Shown: positions 34,513 to 44,017, numbered from the stretch's first letter. The stretch is 64,000 nucleotides of DNA from Turicimonas muris (GCF_002221595.1 NZ_NHMP01000005.1:62001-126000); one strand, 5' to 3'. The notes: a model not told the origin generated them from the sequence alone. Made by a program: numbers and translations.

Positions 34513-36382
34513 TTTTTCTCCTGCGAACAAAAAAGAAAATAGCAGACAACAGCATGAGGCATCCGCCAAGCCAAATCCAGCTGACCAGAGGCTTAATACT
34601 TAGTCTCACCAGATAATCCGTCGAGCTTAATTTATTTCCCATCGACACATACAAATCGCGGAAGAACCCGTGAGAAATACCAGCCGCTGTCATTTGCATG
34701 CCGTTACTCTTGAATGTTTGTCTCTGCGGGTAGAGCTCGGTCAGAACCTCTTCCTCATCATTAAGGACCATCACATGGCCTTCATCGGCATAGAAAGACG
34801 GGTAATCAACTTTAGCCGTACGATCGTAGACGAAGATTAAATCGCCTAACGGACGTCCGTATCCGGGGCCCATCCTCACAACAGCTTCGTGTTGGTATTG
34901 GGTATCCCCGACTACACCCAAGATGCTGACTGCAATACCTAAATGCGCAACCAAGGCGAACCAATTGATTTGATTTTTGTATTGAATAATCCTGCAGATA
35001 CCCGAAAGCACGATGGCCGAAGCACTAAATACACCCAAAGCTGTATAAACGGGAGAATTGTTTGCCGTCATAAACCCGCAATAACAGGCAATGGCGATAC
35101 TCCAGCACACAACACCGGCCCATATCGGCCAACGTGAATATCTCAGCTGCGCAGCACTAATCAGAATCGCTGCTAACACAACCATCGGAACGAAAATACT
35201 ATTGAAGTAGGGTGCTCCAATGCTTAGAGAACCATTCCAAACAGCTTGATAAATCAACGGATAAAGAGTCCCAAAGAGAATACACAGGGAGCTGAAAACC
35301 AACAGCAGAACACCAAAAATGACACTGATTTCAGCGATGGTAAATGAACTGTCTTTTGGCTCACTGACTTTATTGAATTTGGTTGCGAAGTAGAAAATCG
35401 CCGGGAGCACGATCAATGCCAAGATGCACAGCAGGAAATTTCCGCGATTAGGATCGGACGCAAAAGCGTGGACTGACTGAATTACTCCGGAACGCACGAT
35501 AAACGTACCGATAAGACAAAACGCAAATCCAAAAATAGAACAGGCAATTACGGTTCTTAATAATTTCTGGTTATATCTCAAAAGAAGCAACGCATGAAGT
35601 TGTCCGGTCATCAGCAGCCATGGGATGAAAGAAGAGTTCTCAACCGGATCCCAGAACCACCAGCCGCCCCAACCTAATTCGTTGTAGGCCCACCAAGATC
35701 CGAGCATATTGCCTGCTGTCAGGAAAAGCCAAGTAATCACGGATACTGTTGTCAGAGAAGACACTTCCTGACTTAAAAGCTTTCCTTTAACCAATCCTGC
35801 GATACCAAGGCAGAACACTAAAGCAAGACCTGCGTAGCCAAGGAACAAAAGAGGCGGATGGAAGATCATGCCGATATCTTGAAGAATAGGATTCAGATCT
35901 TTACCGTCTAAAGGATAAAAAGGCAGATTTCTGGCAAAAGGATTTGAGGTAAAAATCAAGAAAAGGCCCAGCAAACCAATGATACCGAGCATGGCTGCAA
36001 ACACATTGGATTTAAAGTTTGCCTCGTCTCTCGAAAAGATACCGTAGCAAAGGCTCCAAGCACAGATTGTCCAAATCCACAGAAGCATTGAACCTTCATG
36101 ACTGCCCCAAATCGCAGAGACTTTATAGAAATCGGGCAACGATCTATTGGAGTGATTTGCGACATAGACTATTGAAAAATCATTGGTCAAAAAAGCATAA
36201 CCGAGAAGCAGCAAAGCCGCCGTAAAACCGAAAAAAGTCACCAGCATCGCCGGTTTCCAAAGCCGCGCCCAGAACTGGTTCTGCTTCGCTGCTCCCAAAG
36301 CAATGGGAATAAAACTAATCACCGCACAGAAAGAGGCGAGAACTAAAGCAAAACTTCCTAACTCACCTATCACGTTACTCAC
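34505..36382 (-). CDS. ccmF: CcmF, cytochrome c haem lyase subunit
   Basis: A 625-residue polytopic protein that helps attach haem to apocytochromes in the periplasm. The tryptophan-rich haem-handling region WWAYNELGWGGWWFWDPVENSSFIPWL is the hallmark (about residues 225-250). IWGSHEGSMLLWIW and HPPLLFLGYAG carry conserved histidines. The C-terminal periplasmic domain is present and the length is normal. It overlaps the ccmI-like gene by 8 bp and ccmH by 8 bp. Confidence 0.95.
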   Translation of the reverse strand: MSNVIGELGSFALVLASFCAVISFIPIALGAAKQNQFWARLWKPAMLVTFFGFTAALLLLGYAFLTNDFSIVYVANHSNRSLPDFYKVSAIWGSHEGSMLLWIWTICAWSLCYGIFSRDEANFKSNVFAAMLGIIGLLGLFLIFTSNPFARNLPFYPLDGKDLNPILQDIGMIFHPPLLFLGYAGLALVFCLGIAGLVKGKLLSQEVSSLTTVSVITWLFLTAGNMLGSWWAYNELGWGGWWFWDPVENSSFIPWLLMTGQLHALLLLRYNQKLLRTVIACSIFGFAFCLIGTFIVRSGVIQSVHAFASDPNRGNFLLCILALIVLPAIFYFATKFNKVSEPKDSSFTIAEISVIFGVLLLVFSSLCILFGTLYPLIYQAVWNGSLSIGAPYFNSIFVPMVVLAAILISAAQLRYSRWPIWAGVVCWSIAIACYCGFMTANNSPVYTALGVFSASAIVLSGICRIIQYKNQINWFALVAHLGIAVSILGVVGDTQYQHEAVVRMGPGYGRPLGDLIFVYDRTAKVDYPSFYADEGHVMVLNDEEEVLTELYPQRQTFKSNGMQMTAAGISHGFFRDLYVSMGNKLSSTDYLVRLSIKPLVSWIWLGGCLMLLSAIFFFVRRRKNV

Positions 36383-37058
36383 CTTTTCTTGTCGATGTTG
36401 ATTGAACTTGCTGCGCTTTCAGCCGCTGCTCTGCGTTCGCAATGGCAGTGCGAATCAGTTTTTCCTGCATAGGAGCATTACCGGCTTCAAGGACACTCCT
36501 CCAGTAACCGATAGCTTTTTCATAATCTTTATTTCTGAAGGCATCTTCGGCCAAGAACATTTTGACTGACGGCTCTCTGGGATTGAGTCTCAAAGCGCTC
36601 TGTACTTCTTCTTCCACTTCCGGAGTCAGTTTTTTTCCATCGCGGTAATAGAGAGCCTTGGCTTTCAATGCATAAAGAGAAGGATCTTGCTTTCTGATTT
36701 CCATCAAGGAATTAATATTCTTAATTGCCTCTCCGAACTGACCTGCCTCCATATACAAGGAGATAAGTTTTCTTCTCTCTACCATATCGTTTGGAGATTC
36801 TTGAAGAAGTTGCCGGGCCTCTGTAATTTTTGCGGCAAGCCGCGGATCTTGATCAACGTCTACTTGAGCAGTTTGCCAATCGGAGAATCTACCGATTTTT
36901 AGATACGCTGCTCCGGAAAATCCAACCAAAGCAATAAGAAATAATAGGAAAGGAAACGACAAAATGGCTTTCTTCTTTTGAGTGCAAGCATAAAAAATAA
37001 AAATTGCCGACACTAAGGCGACAATAAACCCGATACCTAATACGAGCGGATTGAGCAT
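36375..37058 (-). CDS. ccmI: CcmI-like TPR protein of cytochrome c maturation
   Basis: A 227-residue protein with two N-terminal membrane helices (about residues 4-24 and 33-53) and a periplasmic domain containing TPR-like helices (PNDMVERRKLISLYMEAGQFGEAI, EPSVKMFLAEDAFRNKDYEKAIGYW). This is the CcmI/CycH topology, the apocytochrome chaperone that feeds CcmF/CcmH. It heads the three-gene unit. ccmA-E and ccmG are not in the window. The multihaem cytochromes at 21993 and 45744 would be its clients. Confidence 0.82.
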   Translation of the reverse strand: MLNPLVLGIGFIVALVSAIFIFYACTQKKKAILSFPFLLFLIALVGFSGAAYLKIGRFSDWQTAQVDVDQDPRLAAKITEARQLLQESPNDMVERRKLISLYMEAGQFGEAIKNINSLMEIRKQDPSLYALKAKALYYRDGKKLTPEVEEEVQSALRLNPREPSVKMFLAEDAFRNKDYEKAIGYWRSVLEAGNAPMQEKLIRTAIANAEQRLKAQQVQSTSTRKGE

Positions 37059-37370
37059 AGCTATTCAACGAACGATGCAAAGCTGCATCTTCTTAATCTG
37101 TTTCACACGAGAAAGCTTAAAGCCTTCTCTCTCCAATGTTATTCTGAATTCACCATTCTATAGAACGAATCTTATTGAAATCTTTCAAAAATACCTCTTC
37201 CGGAGTAGTTACAACTCCTTCAAGTTTTTTCTTGTGTTTCTTTCCTGTTGAGCTTGTATTAATTTTTTTAATACATCTCTATAAAGAATCTAAATCCCAA
37301 TTGCCGAGAAATAGCTAGTCAGCCACAATGGCTTCAACATTTACATCAACCTCAACATAAGGAAAGAAAA

Positions 37371-38885
37371 ATGATTCAAGGAAACAACCGCGGAAAAATC
37401 AAACAGCCTCCAGCCGCTGAAGTAGTCAAGTACATGATTAATCCAACCATTAATGAAGAAGAACAAGTTCGTTCCTTCCAGAACTACGTTGAATGCAACA
37501 AGGCTCACGTCTTGATGCTGGAAAAGCAAGGAATCATCAAACCGGAAGTTGCCGCCAAAATTCTTGAAGTTGCCGAAGAAATGACAGCAATGGGACCCAC
37601 ACCTTCTTTTGAGCTTCGCCCGGAACTTGAAGAAATGTATTTCAATCTCGAAAACTACTTAATCGGCAAAGTCGGAATTGAAATCGGCGGTCAGCAGCAC
37701 ACAGCTCGTTCTCGTAATGACCTTTATGCAACCGTATGCCGTATGGATGTGCGTGTCTTGTATTTGGAAATCTGCAAGCTGTTCAACAAGATGAGAAGAA
37801 CCATCCTTACAGTTGCCCGCAATAACTCTGACGCGGTTATGGCTGGCTACACTCATTTACAGCCTTCTGAGCCGATTACATTTGCTCAGTACTGCTCAGC
37901 GATTCTCAATGCAATGGATAGAGACTATGCCAGAATTGAAACTGCTTGGAAGCAATTGAATATTTGTCCGCTTGGGGGCGGCTCCATGGGTTCGACAACT
38001 TGGCATATCGACAGAGAATTTACCGCTCGTCTGCTTGGTTTTGACGCACCAATCGACAACTCTATCGACAGCGTAGGATCCCGTGACTACATCTTGGAAA
38101 TCTTGAGTGCCTTCGGCATCGCAGCAAACACTTTCACACGTATGTGCCAGGACTTGTATGTCTGGGCCACACCTGACTACGGATACGTTGAAGTGGCCGA
38201 TGAGGTCGCGGTCTGCTCCTCCATCATGCCTCAGAAGAAGAATCCTTGGACTTTAGAACACATCAAAGGTAAAGCTTCCAATGTTGAAGGATGCTGCATC
38301 GCCACTTGGATGGTAATGAAGAACACTCCCTACACTCACAACAATGAGGCCAACGGGGAAGGCCCAACTATGATGTGGACAGCATTTGCCGAAATGAAGG
38401 CTTGTATTGAGTTACTGGCCGTTACGATGCGCGGCATCAAGCTCAACAAAGAACTGATGGTCAAGACTGCTTCCAACAACTTCTGTACGATGGCTGAATT
38501 GGCAAATACACTCGTCCGTGCTGATCACATCTCTTTCAGAACAGCCCACGATATCGTTGCTCACGTTGTCAACCATATGTTGGAAAACAACAAGAAAGCA
38601 AGTGAAATTGACCGTTCAGTCATTGTCCCGATTGCAAAAGAACTCTTCAATATTGACTCTCAAGTCACTGATGAAGAAATTCAGCTTGGATTGGATCCGG
38701 TTAAAAATGCTAACTCCAAGTCCAGCCAAGGTGGTTCGGCACCTGAAGAAGTGGCCCGTCAATTAGACAGACTCGAAAGACTGATTGAAGCGAGCGAAGT
38801 GAGAGTTGTCGAGAGAACTCATCAGCTTGCTGACGCTAAGGTAGAAACTGAAAGACTGATACAGTCACTTCTAGCCCGAGTGTAA
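37371..38885 (+). CDS. ArgH-like lyase of unknown substrate (argininosuccinate lyase family)
   Basis: The 504-residue member of the fumarase/aspartase superfamily is closest to ArgH. It has TARSRNDLYATVCRMD, AGYTHLQPSEPITFAQY with the catalytic-base His, GSTTWHIDREFTARLLGFD and the serine loop CSSIMPQKKNPWTLEHIKGK. Deviations from true ArgH include Leu for Gln after SRND, Cys for Gly before the SS pair, and Trp for Asp after KKNP. A normal ArgH is about 460 residues. It stands before formimino-group enzymes, not arginine genes. The reaction should be release of fumarate or another 2-enoate from an N-substituted amino acid, but the substrate is unknown. A terminator at 38899 separates it partly from the next genes. 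Confidence 0.8.
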   Translation: MIQGNNRGKIKQPPAAEVVKYMINPTINEEEQVRSFQNYVECNKAHVLMLEKQGIIKPEVAAKILEVAEEMTAMGPTPSFELRPELEEMYFNLENYLIGKVGIEIGGQQHTARSRNDLYATVCRMDVRVLYLEICKLFNKMRRTILTVARNNSDAVMAGYTHLQPSEPITFAQYCSAILNAMDRDYARIETAWKQLNICPLGGGSMGSTTWHIDREFTARLLGFDAPIDNSIDSVGSRDYILEILSAFGIAANTFTRMCQDLYVWATPDYGYVEVADEVAVCSSIMPQKKNPWTLEHIKGKASNVEGCCIATWMVMKNTPYTHNNEANGEGPTMMWTAFAEMKACIELLAVTMRGIKLNKELMVKTASNNFCTMAELANTLVRADHISFRTAHDIVAHVVNHMLENNKKASEIDRSVIVPIAKELFNIDSQVTDEEIQLGLDPVKNANSKSSQGGSAPEEVARQLDRLERLIEASEVRVVERTHQLADAKVETERLIQSLLARV

Positions 38886-38898
38886 ACTAGACTGTAAC

Positions 38899-38927
38899 AA
38901 AGCCGTCTCTATGGCGGCTTTTGTCTT
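38899..38927 (+). terminator. Terminator-like hairpin after the ArgH-like gene
   Basis: AAAGCCG (38899-38905) pairs with CGGCTTT (38915-38921), followed by TGTCTTTT. It may be leaky, because the next gene on the same strand starts 25 bp later. Confidence 0.6.
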
Positions 38928-38951
38928 TTAACTTTCTTTTGAGGATACAGC

Positions 38952-39569
38952 ATGGCAGAAATATCTAGTTTCTTATCAGACGTTGCCTCATCAGCACCGG
39001 CTCCGGGGGGAGGATCCTGTTCCGCTATTGCACTGGCACAGGCAGCTGCGTTAATCAGTAAGGTCATGTCCTTAAGCATGAAGGATGCTTCCGAAAAGCA
39101 AAAAGAAAACCATGCTGAATCTCTAAAGGCTCTGGAGAGAATGCGGGGACTTCTAATAGAGCTAGCCGACAAAGATTCCCAAATTTTCTTAGACTTAATT
39201 GCTGCGTTTCGGCTTCCAAAAAATAGTCCTGAAGAAATCGAGAAGAGACGAATTGAAATTCGCACCCGGTATTCGGAAGCCGCTGAGTCGCCTCTCAACA
39301 TGATTAAAGCTGCCTCTCCTCTCAGAGCAAATATTATTTTCCTGATGCACAATGGAAATCAAAACGCTCTCTCTGACACGCTCTGTGCAGCAAAACTTTT
39401 TGAAGCAGGCATCCAAGGAGCACTTTTTAATCTAAAAATTAACATTCCGCATCTCTCGAATGGAGCAGTCCGAACCAACCTAGAAAAAGCTTGTTTGGAA
39501 TATCAGAGCGATTTAAATAGGTTCTCCGTAGAGGTAAAGGAATTTGCGAGACAACAAAATTATCTTTAA
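38952..39569 (+). CDS. Formimidoyltetrahydrofolate cyclodeaminase-like protein (FchA/FTCD-C)
   Basis: The 205-residue all-helical protein has the cyclodeaminase signature SSAPAPGGGSCSAIALAQAAALISKV at residues 13-38, then the family's DKDSQIF.DLIAAFRLPK pattern. It removes ammonia from 5-formimino-tetrahydrofolate, giving methenyl-tetrahydrofolate. The partner transferase gene follows by 22 bp. In mammals both activities are one protein. Confidence 0.88.
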   Translation: MAEISSFLSDVASSAPAPGGGSCSAIALAQAAALISKVMSLSMKDASEKQKENHAESLKALERMRGLLIELADKDSQIFLDLIAAFRLPKNSPEEIEKRRIEIRTRYSEAAESPLNMIKAASPLRANIIFLMHNGNQNALSDTLCAAKLFEAGIQGALFNLKINIPHLSNGAVRTNLEKACLEYQSDLNRFSVEVKEFARQQNYL

Positions 39570-39591
39570 ACCTTCTTCCCAAGGAGTACAA

Positions 39592-40482
39592 ATGAACAAA
39601 ATCATTGAATGCATTCCGAACTTTAGTGAAGGAAAAAGGCAAGACGTTATTGACGCTATCAGCAACGCTGCCAACTCCGTTCCGGGAGCCAAATTAATTA
39701 ATGTTAACGTCGATCCAAGCTACAACCGTTGTGTCCACACGATCGTAGGAGAACCGGAAGCTGTCCTTGAAGCCACCTTCAGAGCCTGTCAAGTTGCGGT
39801 TGAAAAAATCGACATGAATTGCCACCACGGCGAACATCCAAGAATCGGTGCTATTGACGCCTCTCCGATTGTTCCTGTTGAAAACGTTACTATTGAAGAA
39901 TGCGTTGAATACGCAAACCGTTTGGGTGAACGCATTTTCTGCGAATTGGAAGTGCCCGTATATCTCTACGAGAAAGCCGCAAAAAAAGAAGAAAGAATAA
40001 AGCTGCAGAACATTCGCCATCCTGAGTACGAAGGACTTCAGCAACTCATCACTCAGCCGGAATGGCTCCCGGATTATGGAGAAGCAAAACTGCATCCTAC
40101 TGCCGGCGCAATGCCCCTTGGAGTCAGAGGACCGCTTGTTGCTTTCAACGTCAGCCTTAACACTACAGACGTCAAAATCGCCAAAAAGATTGCTCAGTGC
40201 ATCAGAGAAGCAAAAGGTGCTTTTGCAGAAGCTCGTGCTATTGGTGTTTTTGTTGAAGAAAAACAGTGTGTTCAGGTCAGCTGCATGATCAATCACAAGA
40301 TTGTTCCACTTTATCGAATCATCGAACTGGTCAGAATGGAAGCCCAAAGATATGGTTTGTCCATTATTGGAACAGAGGTTTGTGGAATGATTTCCAAAGA
40401 AGCCCTAATGGATTCTTGCGCTTACTATATGCAGTTAGAAGGCTTCGATCCTAAAGCCCAAATCTTAGAAGACCAACTATAG
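39592..40482 (+). CDS. Glutamate formimidoyltransferase (FTCD-N family)
   Basis: The 296-residue enzyme transfers a formimino group to tetrahydrofolate. Conserved parts are IIECIPNFSEGKRQDVIDAI, NCHHGEHPRIGAIDASPIVP with the catalytic His, and GPLVAFNVSLNT. AAGGAG 7 nt before ATG 39592 sets the start. It works with the cyclodeaminase to move one-carbon units and release ammonia. Histidine degradation (formiminoglutamate) is the usual source, but no hut gene is in the window. A formiminoglycine or other formimino amino acid donor is also possible. Confidence 0.9.
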   Translation: MNKIIECIPNFSEGKRQDVIDAISNAANSVPGAKLINVNVDPSYNRCVHTIVGEPEAVLEATFRACQVAVEKIDMNCHHGEHPRIGAIDASPIVPVENVTIEECVEYANRLGERIFCELEVPVYLYEKAAKKEERIKLQNIRHPEYEGLQQLITQPEWLPDYGEAKLHPTAGAMPLGVRGPLVAFNVSLNTTDVKIAKKIAQCIREAKGAFAEARAIGVFVEEKQCVQVSCMINHKIVPLYRIIELVRMEAQRYGLSIIGTEVCGMISKEALMDSCAYYMQLEGFDPKAQILEDQL

Positions 40483-40492
40483 AGAGATTTCT

Positions 40493-41659
40493 ATGTACCA
40501 AATCTATTTTCCGACTGATTTATATTTCGGCGCCGGCGCCCTAAAAGAACTTCACAAAATCAAGATGCCTGGAAAAAAGGCTCTTGTTGTCACCACTTCC
40601 GGTAAAAGCATAAAACGTTTCGGATATTTGGCGGAACTGGAAAAACAACTTAAAGAACAAAACGTCGAATTTTCTCTCTTTGACAAAATTCTGCCAAACC
40701 CGACTAAAGACAGCATTATGGAAGCGGCTTCCCAAGCAAAAGCCGAAGATTGTGATTTCGTTATAGGGTTCGGCGGCGGCTCTCCTATGGACTCAGCCAA
40801 AGTTATTGCTCTGATGGCAACAAACCCCGGTGATCTCTGGGATTACTGCGTTCGCGGAACAGGCAAAGGACAACCTATTCAGAATCCGCCTCTTCCCATC
40901 GTCTGCATTTCCACGACTGCGGGTACAGGATCGGAAGCGGACTGCAGCGGCATGGTCAACAATACTGATACCAACGAGAAATTCGGGATAGGAGATGTCT
41001 CCATGTTCCCGACCATTTCAGTAGTAGATCCTGAATTAATGGTCTCGGTTCCGCCGGTTCAAACCGCTTATCAAGGATTAGACGCTTTCTTCCATTGTGC
41101 AGAGGGATATATCTCCAAAAAGGCAAATTTATTCAATGAGATGTTTGCAATTACAGCCATTGAAAACGTTGGAAAATATCTTGTTAAAGCCTACAGAGAC
41201 GGCAGTAATTTGGAAGCAAGAGAACATATGGCCTTTGCTAACACTCTAGGCGGCCTGGTCATGACGACAGGCAAGCTCACGAGCCAGCATTCTCTGGAAC
41301 ACGTAATGAGTGCTTTCCACCCCGACCTTCCGCATGGTGCAGGTTTGATTTTGATTTGCCGCGCTTACTTCGGCCATTTTGTACGTAAGGGGGATGAATC
41401 TCAGAAGTTTATCAATATGGCAAGAGCGTTGGGCAATCCAACTGCCGACAAGCCGGAGGACTTCCTTGTTGTGCTCGATAAACTTCTTGACGACTGCGGC
41501 GTAGGTCAACTGAAGATGAGCGACTTCGGAATCACAAAAGAAGAGCTTCCTGTTTTTGCTCACGAAGCGAAGAAAGTCTTTGAACAACTTTTTTACAACG
41601 ATCCTTCTTTGCTCTCCGAGGAAGATTGCTTAAAGATCTACGAAGAATCTTACCAGTAG
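40493..41659 (+). CDS. Iron-containing alcohol dehydrogenase
   Basis: A 388-residue group III alcohol dehydrogenase. The NAD(P) loop is FGGGSPMDSAKVIAL near residue 97. Metal ligands are Asp and His in GLDAFFHCAEGY and two His in SQHSLEHVMSAFHPDLPHGAGL. It reduces or oxidises an aldehyde/alcohol or a 2-oxo/2-hydroxy acid; the substrate is unknown. The gap of 10 bp to the formimidoyltransferase gene suggests it is part of the same pathway. Confidence 0.88.
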   Translation: MYQIYFPTDLYFGAGALKELHKIKMPGKKALVVTTSGKSIKRFGYLAELEKQLKEQNVEFSLFDKILPNPTKDSIMEAASQAKAEDCDFVIGFGGGSPMDSAKVIALMATNPGDLWDYCVRGTGKGQPIQNPPLPIVCISTTAGTGSEADCSGMVNNTDTNEKFGIGDVSMFPTISVVDPELMVSVPPVQTAYQGLDAFFHCAEGYISKKANLFNEMFAITAIENVGKYLVKAYRDGSNLEAREHMAFANTLGGLVMTTGKLTSQHSLEHVMSAFHPDLPHGAGLILICRAYFGHFVRKGDESQKFINMARALGNPTADKPEDFLVVLDKLLDDCGVGQLKMSDFGITKEELPVFAHEAKKVFEQLFYNDPSLLSEEDCLKIYEESYQ

Positions 41660-41678
41660 AAGAAACTCATTTTTGAGA

Positions 41679-41703
41679 GAGATGTAGGTTTATCCTACAT
41701 CTC
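41679..41703 (+). other. Hairpin after the iron alcohol dehydrogenase gene
   Basis: GAGATGTAGG (41679-41688) pairs perfectly with CCTACATCTC (41694-41703), loop TTTAT, no T tract. It is probably a 3' stabiliser ahead of the terminator at 41870. Confidence 0.5.
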
Positions 41704-41869
41704 CCGACTGACAGGATAGAGAAGCCAATATTCATCTGAAAAGGTGGATATTATTCTAGCTGGTTTAAAATTGGGCTCTATTTGGATGACTAGTTTTTTA
41801 ACCCTTTGCATTCAAACGACGCCACAAAGCATCACCTCTGCTGACGAAGAGCATACCAAAGATATTAAG

Positions 41870-41898
41870 AAACGCCGCTGAATGGATGCGGCGTTTTT
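41870..41898 (+). terminator. Intrinsic terminator between convergent units
   Basis: AAACGCCGC (41870-41878) pairs with GCGGCGTTT (41888-41896) and the T run continues to 41898. It serves the plus-strand lyase/formimino unit and possibly the convergent mdaB-like gene. Confidence 0.8.
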
Positions 41899-41907
41899 GA
41901 ATTTTAC

Positions 41908-42489
41908 CTAAGCGAACACCTTCTTTAGATGCTCCTTGAAACGCTGTCTATCCTCTTCAAAGGTAGGATTTTTATCAACGTCATTGGCCATAAAACTGGG
42001 GAGTGGTTTCATTCCCAAAAATTGGAAAGCTTTGTGAACTGGGAGAAGAACACCGTCGATCCCGACACCTCCGAAAAAATCATCTTTCCTCTCAAAAGCG
42101 GCTTTAGGAGCGTTCCAGGTTGAACTAAGCATATATTTCTTATCGGTGAGAGTTCCTCCGGTGCCATAGCCTATTGAAGGATCGGCATGATGCCGCCCGT
42201 CATTTTTCACAATACCCGGTTGAATGAAAACTTCGTCTTGATATTTTTTAAATTGCCAAGGAGGGCTCATCCACCAGGCTGGAGTCTGAACAATAATCGA
42301 ATCCGCCCACTGGATTTTCTCGACTTCTTCAGAAATTTCCCATAAACCTCCGACCAACGTAATCTGAACTTCGTGCCCCAATTTTTGAAGCACTTTCATA
42401 GCCAGGTCGGAGTAGTAGTGATTAAGGTTTCCTCCTCTGCCAAAAATTTGGCACCCGCAATCAAGAATAAGTACTTTTTTCTTTGACAT
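41908..42489 (-). CDS. MdaB-like NAD(P)H:quinone oxidoreductase
   Basis: A 193-residue flavodoxin-fold FAD enzyme. After the N-terminus KKVLILDCGCQIFGRGGNLNH it has the MdaB hallmark IIVQTPAWWMSPPWQFKKYQDEV and GTGGTLTDKKYMLSSTWNAP. It reduces quinones by two electrons, a detoxifying step. The AGGA ribosome site is 7-8 nt before ATG 42489. An AATACTT/AAGTAgTAT-like dyad lies about 40 bp upstream. Confidence 0.88.
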   Translation of the reverse strand: MSKKKVLILDCGCQIFGRGGNLNHYYSDLAMKVLQKLGHEVQITLVGGLWEISEEVEKIQWADSIIVQTPAWWMSPPWQFKKYQDEVFIQPGIVKNDGRHHADPSIGYGTGGTLTDKKYMLSSTWNAPKAAFERKDDFFGGVGIDGVLLPVHKAFQFLGMKPLPSFMANDVDKNPTFEEDRQRFKEHLKKVFA

Positions 42490-42908
42490 AACGCTGTCCT
42501 CATAAAGGATAAATGCTGTAATACTTTCTCAAGTAGTATCTTATTAAACGGAAATAAAAGAAGTTAGCTACCTGTTAGACGCATGAAAGGAACTGTATAG
42601 AAAAACTTATCCTTTTCAAAAAACAATAAAAAAAAATAATCATTAAGGATAAAAAAAATCACTTCCTCGATCCTTGAATGCTTTAAAAAAGTTCAGAACT
42701 TGCTTACCTGTGGATACTTCAAGGTAACGAAGTGGGGTAGAAAGGCTTGTGATTCTTACGATGATCAAGTTTTTCCAACTTCATAAAAACGGAATCCCTC
42801 AAAAGATACGGCATTAATTTTTATTCATGTTCTCCAGTAGATGGTGAAGATAGTAATGGCAGGGACGCGTTAAGCACTCCTGCCATCGGTCTGATTATCT
42901 GAAATTAA

Positions 42909-42998
42909 CTATTTTTGTAATAATTCTGCTGCGTTCTGACCTGCAATTCTTCCAAACGTAATGGTTTCAGGAATCGAGTTGCCGGTAGTAATAGATCT
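42909..42998 (-). pseudogene. C-terminal remnant of a flavocytochrome-type reductase flavoprotein
   Basis: Reverse-strand translation gives RSITTGNSIPETITFGRI, then AGQNAAELLQK and a stop at 42909. This matches the last 25-30 residues of fumarate reductase-type flavoproteins (GGNSLPExxxFGRIAGxNAA). An in-frame TAA precedes it at once, and no FAD domain is found. A hairpin ATGGCAGG/CCTGCCAT (42856-42886) downstream may be its old terminator. The remaining part of 42490-42850 is AT-rich with no gene seen. Confidence 0.6.
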
Positions 42999-43054
42999 TT
43001 AACCTTCTCCGCATTTCTCGTCGAAGGCTTGTTTAGTCACTATTGAAGGATTTT

Positions 43055-44017
43055 TTATCTTACATACACATGGCCAAGCAACTCGGGGAATTCTTTTTCA
43101 AATGAATAAAAAAGCTTCTCGGTAAGCGCATTTTTTATTTCTCCTGCTAGAAGCTCTGCAATCGGAGAATATATCTCATCGTAATAATTAATAAAAAATG
43201 TCCGGGTGGCCTTGTTCGTCATAAACGGAATCAGTTTGAGATTATTCTTAAATAAGCGAGTGCTCCATAACGCAAGCGCAGGTTGAATAGACCAACCATT
43301 CCCTTGACTGATAATATCCATCATTCCTGACTTGGACCCAAAAGATATCTTTCTTGTCTCTTTCAGCCCAAGTGTTCTATAGATGCGTTCTACTTGAAAA
43401 AAGTCCATCGTATCCGGTGGAAATCCGAGGAAAGGCAAATTTTCTAAATTAGGTTTGACTGCCTCAATGGAACCTCCTTTGAACTCCGGCCTGTTGGGAA
43501 CGACTAAAAGGAATTCTTCTGAAAACAAAGGAGCCGACAAAATATTCTTTTCCTTTGTCAGAGGATCGGTGCAAAGGGCAATATCAATTGCCTTCTTTTT
43601 CAACAAATCCGCGACATAAGGAGAAGTTCCGGACGTAATGAACAAAGACTCTGTTGCCTTCCTTAGATCCTCGAACACATACGGTATTAGATTTGCCGCG
43701 ATTCCATCGGAACATCCCATCCTCAGGTCTAAGTCTCCGCAACTTCCGGCAAGTGAAATATTTTCAGCCAACCGAGTAATTTCTTTGATTAGACAGGGAC
43801 CGCGGTTATATAAGGCACGTCCGGCCTTAGTTAGTCTCATAGGCCGTGTTTCACGTGTAAAAAGTTCGACACCAAGGTTCATTTCCATTTTCTTAATAAC
43901 ACTGGAAATGGCAGGTTGAGTTAGGCCTAAAGTTTCTGCAGCTCTGGTCATACTACCGTCGGCAGCAACTTCAAGAAAAATTTTAATCGAGGATATTTCT
44001 AAGGGTGAGTCGAGCAT
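43055..44017 (-). CDS. LysR-type regulator, divergent from aspartase 1
   Basis: A 320-residue LTTR: winged helix SIKIFLEVAADGSMTRAAETLGLTQPAISSVIKKME at the N-terminus and a two-lobed effector domain after about residue 90. ATG 44017 has AGGA 6 nt upstream; the frame opens further to a TTG at 44032. It diverges from the aspartase gene at 44184, with a TN11A dyad between, and probably responds to aspartate, fumarate or a related acid. Confidence 0.9.
   Translation of the reverse strand: MLDSPLEISSIKIFLEVAADGSMTRAAETLGLTQPAISSVIKKMEMNLGVELFTRETRPMRLTKAGRALYNRGPCLIKEITRLAENISLAGSCGDLDLRMGCSDGIAANLIPYVFEDLRKATESLFITSGTSPYVADLLKKKAIDIALCTDPLTKEKNILSAPLFSEEFLLVVPNRPEFKGGSIEAVKPNLENLPFLGFPPDTMDFFQVERIYRTLGLKETRKISFGSKSGMMDIISQGNGWSIQPALALWSTRLFKNNLKLIPFMTNKATRTFFINYYDEIYSPIAELLAGEIKNALTEKLFYSFEKEFPELLGHVYVR

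Noticed and set aside
42600-42665. A-rich tract with repeated AAGGATAAA/TTATCCTTT elements, considered as an origin or attachment site
   Set aside because: No DnaA boxes, integrase gene or tRNA nearby; probably ordinary AT-rich promoter DNA.
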